The translations under genes and the position numbers were made by a program. A DNA stretch of 64,000 bases, taken from contig CALYQD010000005.1 in the NCBI GenBank assembly GCA_945280365.1, positions 84,571-148,570 on the forward strand, given 5' to 3'. The stretch is from an uncultured Apibacter sp. (GTDB lineage Bacteria > Bacteroidota > Bacteroidia > Flavobacteriales > Weeksellaceae). The notes below the pieces were generated by a model, which saw only the letters and a list, made by a program, of their open reading frames with translations, was not told the origin of the DNA and made no database searches. Shown piece after piece: positions 19,667 through 28,779 of this stretch. How positions within the stretch are numbered: the stretch's first letter is position 1; the number at the start of each line of letters is the position of its first letter.

Positions 19667-19684
19667 AAATGAGAAATCTCATTT
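19667..19684. promoter_or_regulatory. 18-bp palindrome between divergent rpsU and glyS
   Basis: AAATGAGA-AA-TCTCATTT, arms of 8 bp around a 2-bp centre. Its right part AAATCTCATTT (19674-19684) recurs exactly at 19747-19757, just before the glyS -7 box. The palindrome lies 14 bp upstream of the rpsU -33 box. Candidate operator pair; no regulator is known. Confidence 0.4.
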
Positions 19685-19764
19685 CAATGAAAAAGTAAAA
19701 TTTTATTATTTTTATTAAAATAGGAGTATCGGTTAGTAATTTATAAAAATCTCATTTTTTATAG

Positions 19765-19772
19765 TAAATTTG
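19765..19772 (+). promoter_or_regulatory. possible glyS -7 box
   Basis: TAAATTTG fits TAnnTTTG and lies 34 bp before the glyS ATG. A TTG at 19-bp spacing is missing. Confidence 0.45.
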
Positions 19773-19806
19773 AACTTTGAATATAAATATCTAACCAAAA
19801 ATACAT

Positions 19807-21345
19807 ATGAAGTCTCAAGAAGATGTTTTAAAAAAGGTAGTTGCCCATGCAAAAGAATATGGGTTTGTTTTCCCTTCCAGTGAAGTATATGATGGATTAT
19901 CAGCTATTTACGATTACGGTCAAAATGGTGTCGAATTGAAAAATAACATTAAGCAATATTGGTGGAAAGCAATGGTGCAGATGAATGAAAATATCCTAGG
20001 CATCGATTCTGCTATATTTATGCATCCTACCATTTGGAAGGCTTCGGGGCATGTAGATGCTTTTAATGATCCATTAATTGATAATAAAGATACTAAAAAG
20101 AGATTTCGTGCAGATGTATTAGTGGAAGAGTTTGCAGAAAAATTTGAAGATAAAGCAAAGAAAGAAATCGAAAAGGCTAAAAAAAGATTTGGGGAAACTT
20201 TTGATCTTAAGCAATTTGAAAGTACCAATCCGAAAGTGTTGGAATATAGAAAACAAAAGGCAGATATATTACAAAGATTGGCAAAATCTTTAGAAACAAA
20301 TTTAGCAGATACTAAAGCTTTAATTGAAGAGTTGGAAATTGCAGATCCGGAGACAGGTTCTAAAAATTGGACCGAAGTTCGTCAGTTTAATCTAATGTTT
20401 GGGACCAAATTAGGTTCAACATCCGATTCTGCTACGGATTTATATTTAAGACCTGAAACAGCGCAGGGTATTTTTGTAAATTATTTGAATGTTCAAAAGA
20501 CAGGAAGAAAAAAATTGCCTTTTGGGATTGCTCAGATTGGAAAAGCGTTTAGGAATGAAATTGTTGCAAGACAATTTATTTTTAGAATGAGAGAATTTGA
20601 ACAAATGGAAATGCAATTTTTTGTACCTCCTGGCACTGAGCTTTCTTATTTTAAAGAATGGAAGGAAAAAAGGTTAAATTGGCATTTAGCATTAGGTCTA
20701 GGAAAAGAAAATTATAGATTTCACGATCATGAAAAATTAGCTCATTATGCGAATGCTGCGACAGATATAGAATTTCAATTTCCTTTTGGTTTTAAGGAAC
20801 TTGAAGGTATTCATTCCAGAACAAATTTTGATTTATCTGCTCATGAAAAATATTCCGGTAAAAAACTGCAGTATTTTGATCCGGAACAGAATGAGAGTTA
20901 TGTTCCTTATGTAGTAGAAACCTCTGTAGGGCTAGATAGGATGTTTTTGGCTCTTATGTCTAAATGTTTAAAAGAAGAAAAGCTTGAAGACGGAACTTCT
21001 AGGATAGTACTAAGTTTACCTCCTGCATTGGCTCCTAATAAAGTTGCTATATTTCCATTGGTTAAAAAAGACGGTCTACCTGAGTATGCAGAAAAGATTT
21101 TCAATGATTTGAAATTTGATTTTAATGTGATGTATGAGGATAAAGATGCTATTGGTAAACGTTATCGCAGACAAGATGCCATCGGTACTCCTTATTGTGT
21201 TACTATAGATCATGACACACTTTCAGATCATACGGTGACTATAAGGAATAGAGATACAATGAAACAGGAAAGAGTATCTGTAGATTCTTTGCGTGAAATA
21301 ATAGGGGAGAATGTAGATATTAAATCTTTACTGAAAAAAATATAA
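19807..21345 (+). CDS. glyS: glycine--tRNA ligase, one-chain type
   Basis: A 512-residue class II synthetase of the homodimeric (eukaryote/Bacteroidota/Gram-positive) type, not the alpha2-beta2 form. Visible: N-terminal A-K-E-Y-G-F-V-F-P-S-S-E-V-Y, motif 2 region with F-R-N-E-I-V-A-R and the L-R-P-E-T-A-Q-G-I-F element, motif 3 (V-E-T-S-V-G-L-D-R-M-F-L-A-L), and the C-terminal anticodon-binding domain (R-Y-R-R-Q-D-A-I-G-T-P). It charges tRNA-Gly, one of which lies 2 kb away. Divergent from rpsU with a shared 220-bp control region. Confidence 0.97.
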   Translation: MKSQEDVLKKVVAHAKEYGFVFPSSEVYDGLSAIYDYGQNGVELKNNIKQYWWKAMVQMNENILGIDSAIFMHPTIWKASGHVDAFNDPLIDNKDTKKRFRADVLVEEFAEKFEDKAKKEIEKAKKRFGETFDLKQFESTNPKVLEYRKQKADILQRLAKSLETNLADTKALIEELEIADPETGSKNWTEVRQFNLMFGTKLGSTSDSATDLYLRPETAQGIFVNYLNVQKTGRKKLPFGIAQIGKAFRNEIVARQFIFRMREFEQMEMQFFVPPGTELSYFKEWKEKRLNWHLALGLGKENYRFHDHEKLAHYANAATDIEFQFPFGFKELEGIHSRTNFDLSAHEKYSGKKLQYFDPEQNESYVPYVVETSVGLDRMFLALMSKCLKEEKLEDGTSRIVLSLPPALAPNKVAIFPLVKKDGLPEYAEKIFNDLKFDFNVMYEDKDAIGKRYRRQDAIGTPYCVTIDHDTLSDHTVTIRNRDTMKQERVSVDSLREIIGENVDIKSLLKKI

Positions 21346-21405
21346 AAAGATTCTTTATACTATATAAATGTTATATTTTTAACGAACAGTAGTTTATTGA
21401 TATTA

Positions 21406-21459
21406 ATTCCTATCTACGTGTCAAATAAAATTAATTTTTATTTATGAGTAGATAGGAAT
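21406..21459. repeat. inverted repeat downstream of glyS
   Basis: ATTCCTATCTAC at 21406-21417 and GTAGATAGGAAT at 21448-21459: a perfect 12-bp inverted repeat around 30 nt, which itself can fold (AAATAAAA with TTTTTATTT). No T-run follows, so it is not a classical terminator. It stands 60 bp after glyS and 77 bp before the next gene. Confidence 0.7.
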
Positions 21460-21536
21460 ATTAATTTTAAATGGTAAAAAATATTTATAGAAATAAAATA
21501 AATATTGAATTAAATAAATAGGATAAATTTACAAAT

Positions 21537-22091
21537 ATGAAAGAGCATACTTTTACTTATAAAATATCAGCAGAAGATTATTTGACTCATCAGCTCTTTG
21601 GTGCTTCAATGAATCAAATAGTTAAGGGACAAAGGAAAAAGGGCTTACTTTTATGGACTTCGGCTTTCTTTGTTCTTGCAATTATTTTTTTATTTTTAGG
21701 CAACTATGCCTTAGCAGCCTATTTTGGGATATTTGGAGTTGGCTTTATATTTATATATCCGATTTATTCTCGATGGATTTATAAAAGATATTATAAACGT
21801 TTTGTTTATCGGAATTTTAATAAAACAAAATTAGAGACTATTGGGTTGAAATTTTCAACTACTGATATTGTCCTTTCAAACGGAAAAAACGAGGGTGGAA
21901 TTCCTATATCAGAAATAGAAATAATATACGAAATACCTTCTCATTATTTTATAAAATTAGATAGGGGAAGGAATATTATAATTCCAAAATCGCAAGTAGA
22001 AGCTAAGGATATATTAGCTAAAAATATTATGGATTTAGCCGAAAATCATTCTATTCCGTTTGAAAAAATGTTAGATTGGAAATGGAGATAG
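21537..22091 (+). CDS. YcxB-like membrane protein
   Basis: A 184-residue protein with a short cytoplasmic N-terminus (K-I-S-A-E-D-Y-L-T-H-Q-L-F), two transmembrane helices around residues 38-80, and a soluble C-terminal domain (T-I-G-L-K-F-S-T-T-D-I-V, I-P-I-S-E-I-E-I-I-Y-E, F-I-K-L-D, I-I-P-K-S). This is the layout of YcxB-like C-terminal domain proteins, whose role is unknown. Its stop codon is immediately adjacent to the stop of the convergent membrane protein gene, with no spacer. Confidence 0.75.
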   Translation: MKEHTFTYKISAEDYLTHQLFGASMNQIVKGQRKKGLLLWTSAFFVLAIIFLFLGNYALAAYFGIFGVGFIFIYPIYSRWIYKRYYKRFVYRNFNKTKLETIGLKFSTTDIVLSNGKNEGGIPISEIEIIYEIPSHYFIKLDRGRNIIIPKSQVEAKDILAKNIMDLAENHSIPFEKMLDWKWR

Positions 22092-23747
22092 TTACTTTTT
22101 AATTTCTAATTTTTTAAGTATTAATAATAGTTTTTCTTTTTCTACATCTGTGAGTTTTTTCATATATATACCTTTCTTTATATTCGAAGAATCTTTTAAT
22201 TGTGGAAATATTGATAGATCACAATATGTTTTTAACATATATAAGGTAAATGCCGGTGCAGGTATGTCAAAAGTATATCCGTAGCTTTGGGTAACATTAA
22301 AGTTGAGCGTACCGAGCTTTTCTTTTGAATATTTTTTTATTACATAATTTTCAGGTCTAATTAAAGCCTTTTTAGAAAAACCATGAATGTAATTAGATAG
22401 TTTAAATTGTGGCAATGTTTTTTTTAATATAGAAGGATAGCTAATGCATAATAGTGCCAAAAAATATAGAGAAGTAATAAGAATCAGAGTTGGCAAACGA
22501 GCAAAACGTATTTGTGAAATTAAAATAAAAAGCATAGGGTAAATACCGTCTAAGAAAAATCTATATTGTCCCGAAAATAAAAAGGTTATTATAAACTTAA
22601 GTAGAATAAGACTCCACAACGATAAGAAAATAAATTTCTTTTTATATATAGAAAAAAATCCAAAAACAATAGTTACTACACTTATAAAGATATTAACAAC
22701 AGTTTGCAACTCTCTTAGAGAAAACCAATAATAGATTTTTTCATAAATTGAAAAGTTATATGCTTTTTCAGCAGAAAAATAATGATCGAAAGTATAATAA
22801 GCAGCTTCTTGCTTAGAAATTTCCAGAATTTTACTATCTGTTAGCCAGTATGTGGGTATTTTTGTAAATGTTACAGGAAATAATAGGGTAGAGGAAACAA
22901 TGAAATTTTTAATCAAGTATAAAACTACCAATAGAATTGGAAAGAGGTAATAGTTGTAATGTAAGATTTTTCTTCCGTGCTTACTCAGACCTACTATAAA
23001 AACCCATAAAGGAATCCAAAATGCAACTGGTTTTACGATAAATGCAAAAGTAGATAGTATTAGTAGAGTTTGAAAATTAGTTTTTTCTGAATTTTTATAT
23101 AATTCATTTGTAATTAATAAGCACAAAAAAAATACAATTATATCCGGAGTTGCACTTTGTACGTATAAAAAATAGAATGGAATGAAAAGTAGTAATAAAA
23201 AAGCTTTTCTTTCAAAAATATAAATCAGAAAAATGACAGAAATACATACATTTAACCGAATATAAATGTCTAAGGTTGAATCGAAGCAAGCTTGAATGAA
23301 ATGAAATGAAGATAGCTGGCCCAATGCCCAGTTAATATTAGCTAATCCGCATACAGTTCCGTATTGATTAAGCCAATTTATAGTAGGAATATAATATCCA
23401 AAATGATCAGAGTTAAATGGATAATAAGAACCTACTAATAATATAAATGCTGTGAATAACCAAAACCAACATGATTTGAAGACATGATTTGAAGTTAATA
23501 ATTTATAAAGATGAAATTGCTTAAGAAAATAAGGTATGCTTGATAAGGCGATACATACAATTTCTATTTTTCCATCTAAAGGGCTCACTAAAGAAAGCAA
23601 AAAAGATAATACAAAAAGTAAGGCAAATCCCAATAAAGAAGTGATCGCTAAAGAGTTATTTTTTAAGTGAAGAAAATATTTTAGCCATGCTCCCCAGCCA
23701 ATAGAGGACAAAAAAATCCCCCAAACAGATAAAATTTCATAAAGCAT
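22092..23747 (-). CDS. multi-pass membrane protein, GT-C-like, unassigned
   Basis: A 551-residue integral membrane protein with roughly twelve hydrophobic segments and a short soluble C-terminus. The first large loop holds Y-P-F-N-S-D-H-F-G-Y-Y-I-P-T-I-N-W-L, reminiscent of the acidic loop after helix 1-3 in GT-C glycosyltransferases and of the LIC_10190 group of bacterial membrane proteins, so transfer of a lipid-linked sugar is conceivable. I do not recognise a specific family with certainty. It is a single gene, convergent with the YcxB-like gene and divergent from lpdA. Confidence 0.6.
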   Translation of the reverse strand: MLYEILSVWGIFLSSIGWGAWLKYFLHLKNNSLAITSLLGFALLFVLSFLLSLVSPLDGKIEIVCIALSSIPYFLKQFHLYKLLTSNHVFKSCWFWLFTAFILLVGSYYPFNSDHFGYYIPTINWLNQYGTVCGLANINWALGQLSSFHFIQACFDSTLDIYIRLNVCISVIFLIYIFERKAFLLLLFIPFYFLYVQSATPDIIVFFLCLLITNELYKNSEKTNFQTLLILSTFAFIVKPVAFWIPLWVFIVGLSKHGRKILHYNYYLFPILLVVLYLIKNFIVSSTLLFPVTFTKIPTYWLTDSKILEISKQEAAYYTFDHYFSAEKAYNFSIYEKIYYWFSLRELQTVVNIFISVVTIVFGFFSIYKKKFIFLSLWSLILLKFIITFLFSGQYRFFLDGIYPMLFILISQIRFARLPTLILITSLYFLALLCISYPSILKKTLPQFKLSNYIHGFSKKALIRPENYVIKKYSKEKLGTLNFNVTQSYGYTFDIPAPAFTLYMLKTYCDLSIFPQLKDSSNIKKGIYMKKLTDVEKEKLLLILKKLEIKK

Positions 23748-23826
23748 ATATTTAGAATATGTTCTTGTAGGTAAATATACTAAAATATCTATATAAATTT
23801 TTTTAACCGTCCTGATGTATTTTTTT

Positions 23827-23834
23827 TATATTTG
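23827..23834 (+). promoter_or_regulatory. possible lpdA -7 box
   Basis: TATATTTG fits TAnnTTTG and lies 28 bp before the lpdA ATG. No TTG is seen at the 19-bp spacing. Confidence 0.5.
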
Positions 23835-23862
23835 AATTCAATCCATTATGTATAAATAAATC

Positions 23863-25266
23863 ATGAATAATTTCGATATCATAATAATTGGATCCGGCCC
23901 CGGAGGCTATGTCGCTGCAATTCGTTGTACTCAATTAGGATTTAAAGTTGCTTTAGTTGAAAAATATTCAAGTCTTGGTGGGACTTGTTTACATGTGGGA
24001 TGTATTCCTTCCAAAACCCTATTAGATGCATCTGAACTTTATGAAAAAGCAATGTATAATTTTAAAGATTTAGGAATTGAAATTATTCAGCCTCAAATCA
24101 ATTTTAGTAGAATGGTTCAACGTAAATGCGAAGTAGTGGAACAAACAAGTAAAGGAATCAATTATTTAATGGAAAAAAATAAGATTACTGTTTTTCATGG
24201 AGTCGGTACTTTCAAATCTTATAAGGAATTAGAAATAAAAAATGCAGAAGGAAATATAGAAATACTTCAATCCAAATATTTCATTATAGCTACTGGTTCA
24301 AAGCCTATAAATCTTCCATTTACCCAAATCGATAAAGAACGAATTATTACTTCAACAGAAGCATTAAATCTTAAAGAAATTCCTAATCGCTTATTGGTAA
24401 TAGGCGGAGGTGTTATCGGCTTAGAACTTGGATCGGTATATAAACGATTAGGTTCGGAAGTTACGGTTATTGAATATTCAGATAGATTGATACCTACTAT
24501 GGATGGAGGGGTATCTAAAGAGTTATTAAAAGTAATGAAGAAAAAAGGCGTGAAATTTTCTTTATCTACTGAGGTGAAAAATATAATAAGAGAAGCTAAT
24601 AAAGTTATTGTAAAGGCTTCAGATAAAAATGGAAAAGATATGCTATTTGAAGGAGATTATTGTTTGGTGGCAGTAGGTAGAAAACCTTATACAGAAAATT
24701 TAGGACTTGAAAATGTTGGTATTGATATTGATGAGATAGGCAGGATAAAAGTAAATAATCAATTACAAACCAATATTCAGAATATATATGCCATAGGAGA
24801 TGTGGTACGAGGGCCTATGTTAGCGCATAAGGCTGAAGAAGAAGGAATTTTAGTTGCAGAGCAATTAGCTGGGCAAAAACCTCATATAGATTATGCACTT
24901 ATTCCTAATGTAGTCTATACCTGGCCTGAAGTATCAGGGGTAGGGAAGACCGAAGAGCAATTGCAGCAAGAGGGGTATAAATATAAAATCGGACAATTTC
25001 CGATGCGAGCCCTAGGACGTTCCCGAGCTAGTGGAGATACGGATGGTTTTGTGAAAATATTAGCTGATCAGGAAACGGATGAGGTTTTGGGTATACATAT
25101 TATAGGGGCTCGTGCAGCCGACTTAATTGCAGATGCCGTTACTTTATTAGAATATCGGGCTTCTGCTGAAGACATTGCACGAATGAGCCATGCACATCCT
25201 ACTTATGCGGAAGCTATAAAAGAAGCAGCTTTAGCTGCTACCGAGAATAGAGCAATTCATTTTTAA
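23863..25266 (+). CDS. lpdA: dihydrolipoyl dehydrogenase (E3)
   Basis: A 467-residue flavoprotein: N-terminal FAD-binding G-S-G-P-G-G-Y (about 10-16), redox disulfide C42-x4-C47 in G-G-T-C-L-H-V-G-C-I-P-S-K, NAD-binding G-G-G-V-I-G-L-E near residue 183, and the C-terminal H-P-T-Y-A-E motif with the catalytic His/Glu pair. It reoxidises lipoamide of the 2-oxo acid dehydrogenase or glycine cleavage complexes. No E1 or E2 gene is adjacent, so it is probably shared among complexes. Confidence 0.97.
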   Translation: MNNFDIIIIGSGPGGYVAAIRCTQLGFKVALVEKYSSLGGTCLHVGCIPSKTLLDASELYEKAMYNFKDLGIEIIQPQINFSRMVQRKCEVVEQTSKGINYLMEKNKITVFHGVGTFKSYKELEIKNAEGNIEILQSKYFIIATGSKPINLPFTQIDKERIITSTEALNLKEIPNRLLVIGGGVIGLELGSVYKRLGSEVTVIEYSDRLIPTMDGGVSKELLKVMKKKGVKFSLSTEVKNIIREANKVIVKASDKNGKDMLFEGDYCLVAVGRKPYTENLGLENVGIDIDEIGRIKVNNQLQTNIQNIYAIGDVVRGPMLAHKAEEEGILVAEQLAGQKPHIDYALIPNVVYTWPEVSGVGKTEEQLQQEGYKYKIGQFPMRALGRSRASGDTDGFVKILADQETDEVLGIHIIGARAADLIADAVTLLEYRASAEDIARMSHAHPTYAEAIKEAALAATENRAIHF

Positions 25267-25711
25267 AAGTATAAGAAAAATGTACTTCAATTATATTTTA
25301 TATTAGATGTATTCATTAAAGCAAATCAAAATTTTTTAATCAAATAATTAAATTTATGCTTTTTGAACTTGAAATTATATAATAAAAATATGACTGAGTA
25401 AATCAATAAGTTTCTAAATTTTTCTGATACTGTTATTCATATTTTAGTTTCAATATAAGGATTTAATAATATTTTTTATCAAGTTTAAAGAAACTAAGTG
25501 GGAATTTTTTGATCGATAATGGAAATTTTAGAATTTATATATATTAAATTATCTTTGGAAGAACTTAAATATTAAAATAGAAACTATTTTTCATAGAGTT
25601 TTTTGTGATGCTTAATGATATATAGGTTAGCTTTCTTAAAAATACAATTACTTTTTATAATTTCGTTAGAGGTTTTGGTATAATACCATAATAGGTCTTA
25701 GTTTAATTTTT
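25267..25711. other. AT-rich intergenic region without recognisable gene
   Basis: 445 bp between convergent lpdA and the beta-lactamase gene. Very A/T-rich, stops in all frames. The only structure noticed is a small palindrome TGGTAT-A-ATACCA at 25676-25688. Nothing else can be supported. Confidence 0.6.
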
Positions 25712-26614
25712 CTATAAACTAGTATAATTCTCTATATCGTTATAAAATTTAAAAACTGCTTTGGATATATTGGCAATAATATTCGCATTAGTTTGATCGT
25801 CTTCTTTTGAATCTTTTACAAAAATTGCAATGGTGTATTGTTTTCCATTAGGTAAGTATATAAAGCCAATATCATTATCTGCAGCTTTTAGCCCATTTGC
25901 GTTTCTTGAAGAGCTTCCTGTTTTGTGGCCTAAGATAATATTTTCAGGCAGTGAAGCTTTAAGCTTGTCATTGCCAGTAGAGGTATCTATCATGGCTTGA
26001 ATTAGAAAATCTTTAAAATTATTTGAAAAAAGATCTTTTTTTAGAAATATTTCCAACAATTTAGCTGCTTCTAAGGGCGTAGTCCAATTAACATATTGAT
26101 TGTTAAAATGACCTTCCATTTCCTTCTCTGTCATAGTAATGGAAAAGTTTTTAATTCCCAAAGTACGAATATACATATCGGTCATTAAGGTCCCATTCAT
26201 ATAATTAAATAAAAAATTGGAAGTATTATTATCGCTTTGCGAAACAGTATATTTTATTAAATCTCCAATAGATATATAAAAATTACCATTAGGACATTCC
26301 TTTGCGAGCGGGCTGTATGTTTCAGCATCAATATCTGAATTTTTTATAAATACTTTCGAATCCAACGAAAGTAAATTTTTGTTCATGAAATCCAAGAGTG
26401 CAAGTGATTGATGGAACTTGAAAACACTCATCGTTGGGTATTTATTATCGTTGTGTATTGTCAACGTATCTTTTCCATCATAAATGATAGCAACTCCTAT
26501 AGTTGCTTTTTTATTCTTAATTATAGAATAGATTTCATTTTCTAATCGCTGCTTTTGGGCGTTAAGAGAACAAAAGATCAATGAAAGAAAAATTAAAATT
26601 TTTAATTTTTTCAT
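25712..26614 (-). CDS. class A beta-lactamase, subclass A2 (PER/VEB/CfxA-like)
   Basis: A 300-residue periplasmic serine beta-lactamase with a signal peptide (cleavage near L-N-A-Q20). Active-site motifs are complete: S63-V-F-K66, S127-D-N129, an omega-loop glutamate in E165-M-E-G-H169 followed by Q-Y-V-N-W-T (the ExxxH and NWT pattern of the PER/VEB-like subclass), and K231-T-G233. It should hydrolyse penicillins and probably some cephalosporins; the spectrum cannot be read from sequence. There is no insertion sequence or integron around it and base composition matches the neighbours, so it looks like an intrinsic chromosomal gene as in many Weeksellaceae. Confidence 0.93.
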   Translation of the reverse strand: MKKLKILIFLSLIFCSLNAQKQRLENEIYSIIKNKKATIGVAIIYDGKDTLTIHNDNKYPTMSVFKFHQSLALLDFMNKNLLSLDSKVFIKNSDIDAETYSPLAKECPNGNFYISIGDLIKYTVSQSDNNTSNFLFNYMNGTLMTDMYIRTLGIKNFSITMTEKEMEGHFNNQYVNWTTPLEAAKLLEIFLKKDLFSNNFKDFLIQAMIDTSTGNDKLKASLPENIILGHKTGSSSRNANGLKAADNDIGFIYLPNGKQYTIAIFVKDSKEDDQTNANIIANISKAVFKFYNDIENYTSL

Positions 26615-26674
26615 GAAATAAATTTAAATGCAATTTTAGTAAAAAAGAAATAATTTTTATCACATAAACTAAAT

Positions 26675-27106
26675 TTATTTTATAATTAATTTCTTTTCCT
26701 TAATTAGGGCATTTTTTTTATCTTTATAAATTTTGTCTAGCTCACTTTTTTGGGTTTTTATTTGATTTTTCGTTAATTGATCATTATTTTCAATCCTTTC
26801 CTTATCTCTTTTGTAACTCTTTTCCAGTTGATCTATTTTACGGTCTATCTCCTCTTTTTTTCTTTCTGTATATAGATCTTGCTTATCATTAGATTCATGG
26901 CTATTATTATAATTTATATTATCATGTCTCTGGTTAATTCCAAGTTCACGTTTTTGTTGTTTTTTTTCATCTTCGGATAAATGCGGATTTTTACCAATTT
27001 CCTTATATTGTTTACCATATTCTTTATTCATTTCGTTCCTTCCACTTTGGGAAAAAGCGAAAGTTGATAACATAAAAAAAGATGCTAAGGTTAATAATTT
27101 TTTCAT
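26675..27106 (-). CDS. small secreted Lys/Glu-rich coiled-coil protein
   Basis: A 143-residue protein with a clear signal peptide (M-K-K-L-L-T-L-A-S-F-F-M-L-S-T-F-A-F-S-Q) and a strongly charged mature part. Residues from about 80 on form a heptad-like K/E/D-rich coiled coil (E-I-D-R-K-I-D-Q-L-E-K-S-Y). No enzymatic motif. Similar short exported coiled-coil proteins of unknown function occur in Chryseobacterium-type genomes. It lies 60 bp upstream of the beta-lactamase on the same strand and could share a transcript, but nothing links the functions. Confidence 0.7.
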   Translation of the reverse strand: MKKLLTLASFFMLSTFAFSQSGRNEMNKEYGKQYKEIGKNPHLSEDEKKQQKRELGINQRHDNINYNNSHESNDKQDLYTERKKEEIDRKIDQLEKSYKRDKERIENNDQLTKNQIKTQKSELDKIYKDKKNALIKEKKLIIK

Positions 27107-27246
27107 TTTTATTAGTTTATTAATTAATGTTTTTTATACAATTACAATCTAAAAATATGCCATATATTTTTCAATTGTATTCTTATTAATTAATAGCTGT
27201 ATAACCAATTTTTATATAAAATTTGAAAAATTAATCTAGAAAACTA

Positions 27247-28608
27247 TTATAAAAAATCTTCGACTTCAGCAATAGGTAAGTTTTTTTGTTCTCCGGTTTT
27301 AATATTTTTTAGCGTTAACGTTTTTGAGTTGATTTCGTCTTCACCGTAAAAAGCAACAAAAGGTATTTCCTTTTTTTCGGCATAGGTAAATTGTTTTTGC
27401 AATTTAGATTTTTCAGGATATAAATCACAGGCTATATTTTTATTTCTTAATTCCTGAATAAGCTTCAGGGCATGAACGCATTCTCGGTCTCCGAAATTGA
27501 AAAATAGAATTTGTTTCTGTTGCAAGGTATCCGAAGGAAAAAGATTAAGTTCATCCATTACCAAATAAATGCGGTCTAAACCAAAGGAAATACCTACACC
27601 CGGCATGTTTTTAACTCCAAATATTCCAGTAAGATTATCATATCGTCCTCCGCCTCCAATGGAGCCTAAAGAAATATTTTTAGCTTTAACTTCATAGATG
27701 GCTCCGGTATAATAGTCCAATCCTCGGGCTAGAGTAAGATTAAAGATGAGCTCAGAAGATTTAAGTTCTATTTCTTTTATTTGGTTATAAATGAATTCCA
27801 TTTCATTAATGCCGTCTTGCCCTATTTCTAAGTCCAATAGTATATCCTTTAATTTAGATATCTTTTCTTCAAAATTACCCGTAAGCTCTATTATCGGAAT
27901 TAGTTTTTGAAGAGAGTTTTGTCCAATCCCCTTACTAGCCATTTCTTCTAATACTTTATCTAATCCTATTTTGTCCAATTTGTCCAAGGCGACAGTAAAA
28001 TCTATTAATTTATCTTCAATGGATGCATATTGTGCAATGGCAGTTAAAAGCTTTCTATTATTTATATGGATTTCTACAGGAATATTCAAATCGGAAAAAG
28101 CTGAATCATATAATAAGATAAGATTAACTTCATGCCATAAGCTATTAGAGCCTACAATATCGGCATCACATTGATAAAACTCGCGATAACGTCCTTTTTG
28201 GGGTCTATCTGCTCTCCAGACCGGTTGTATTTGATATCGTTTAAAAGGTAAAGTAAGCTGCCCATGATTCATAGCTACATAGCGGGCAAAAGGAACAGTT
28301 AAATCATAGCGCAAAGCTTTTTCAGAAATAAAACGAGTAATGGATTTAGAATTCCATTGAGACATATCAGGATTCTTTTTTTTAGCTTCAGCTAGATAGT
28401 CACCGCTATTCAATATTTTAAAGATTAATCGGTCTCCTTCTTCTCCATATTTACCGGTAAGAGTATCTAAGTTTTCAAAAGAAGGTGTTTCTAATGATTG
28501 GAAACAAAATTTTTCAAAGTTAGATTGAAGTGTTTGAATTATATATCTTCTTTTTTGTAATTCTTTAGAGGTAAAATCTCTTGTGCCTTTAGGAATTCCG
28601 GGTTTCAT
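27247..28608 (-). CDS. hisS: histidine--tRNA ligase
   Basis: A 453-residue class II synthetase: G-T-R-D-F motif near the N-terminus, motif 2 ([10 protein letters not shown]), the HisRS signature A-R-G-L-D-Y-Y-T-G, motif 3 ([10 protein letters not shown]), and the C-terminal anticodon-binding domain ([11 protein letters not shown]). Start [11 protein letters not shown] is typical for Bacteroidota. Single gene with a -7 box 25 bp upstream. Confidence 0.97.
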   Translation of the reverse strand: MKPGIPKGTRDFTSKELQKRRYIIQTLQSNFEKFCFQSLETPSFENLDTLTGKYGEEGDRLIFKILNSGDYLAEAKKKNPDMSQWNSKSITRFISEKALRYDLTVPFARYVAMNHGQLTLPFKRYQIQPVWRADRPQKGRYREFYQCDADIVGSNSLWHEVNLILLYDSAFSDLNIPVEIHINNRKLLTAIAQYASIEDKLIDFTVALDKLDKIGLDKVLEEMASKGIGQNSLQKLIPIIELTGNFEEKISKLKDILLDLEIGQDGINEMEFIYNQIKEIELKSSELIFNLTLARGLDYYTGAIYEVKAKNISLGSIGGGGRYDNLTGIFGVKNMPGVGISFGLDRIYLVMDELNLFPSDTLQQKQILFFNFGDRECVHALKLIQELRNKNIACDLYPEKSKLQKQFTYAEKKEIPFVAFYGEDEINSKTLTLKNIKTGEQKNLPIAEVEDFL

Positions 28609-28632
28609 GTTTATTTTTCTTATTAATTAAAA

Positions 28633-28640
28633 CAAAGGTA
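28633..28640 (-). promoter_or_regulatory. possible hisS -7 box
   Basis: Minus-strand TACCTTTG fits TAnnTTTG, 25 bp before the hisS ATG. No TTG at 19-bp spacing. Confidence 0.45.
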
Positions 28641-28716
28641 TAGAATAGTTTTCATTTTTTATAGAACTATGGTTTAAGTTTTGTGGATATAATAAATGAT
28701 TAGTTAATGAAAAAAA

Positions 28717-28763
28717 TATAAAAAGAAAAGGGGCTTAATTTTTAAGTCCCTTTTCTTTTTATA
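28717..28763 (-). terminator. intrinsic terminator after the YagU-type gene
   Basis: A 22-bp nearly perfect stem (arm AAAAAGAAAAGGGGCTTAA, complement on the other side, one G-T pair) around a 3-nt centre; the poly-A/poly-T ends allow termination in both directions. It lies 17 bp beyond the stop of the YagU-type gene. Confidence 0.85.
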
Positions 28764-28779
28764 CTAAAAAATTTTGAAT

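Noticed and set aside
25676..25688. Palindrome TGGTAT-A-ATACCA near the beta-lactamase gene as an operator
   Set aside because: It lies downstream of the gene's stop, is only 6 bp per arm, and such palindromes are expected by chance in AT-rich DNA.
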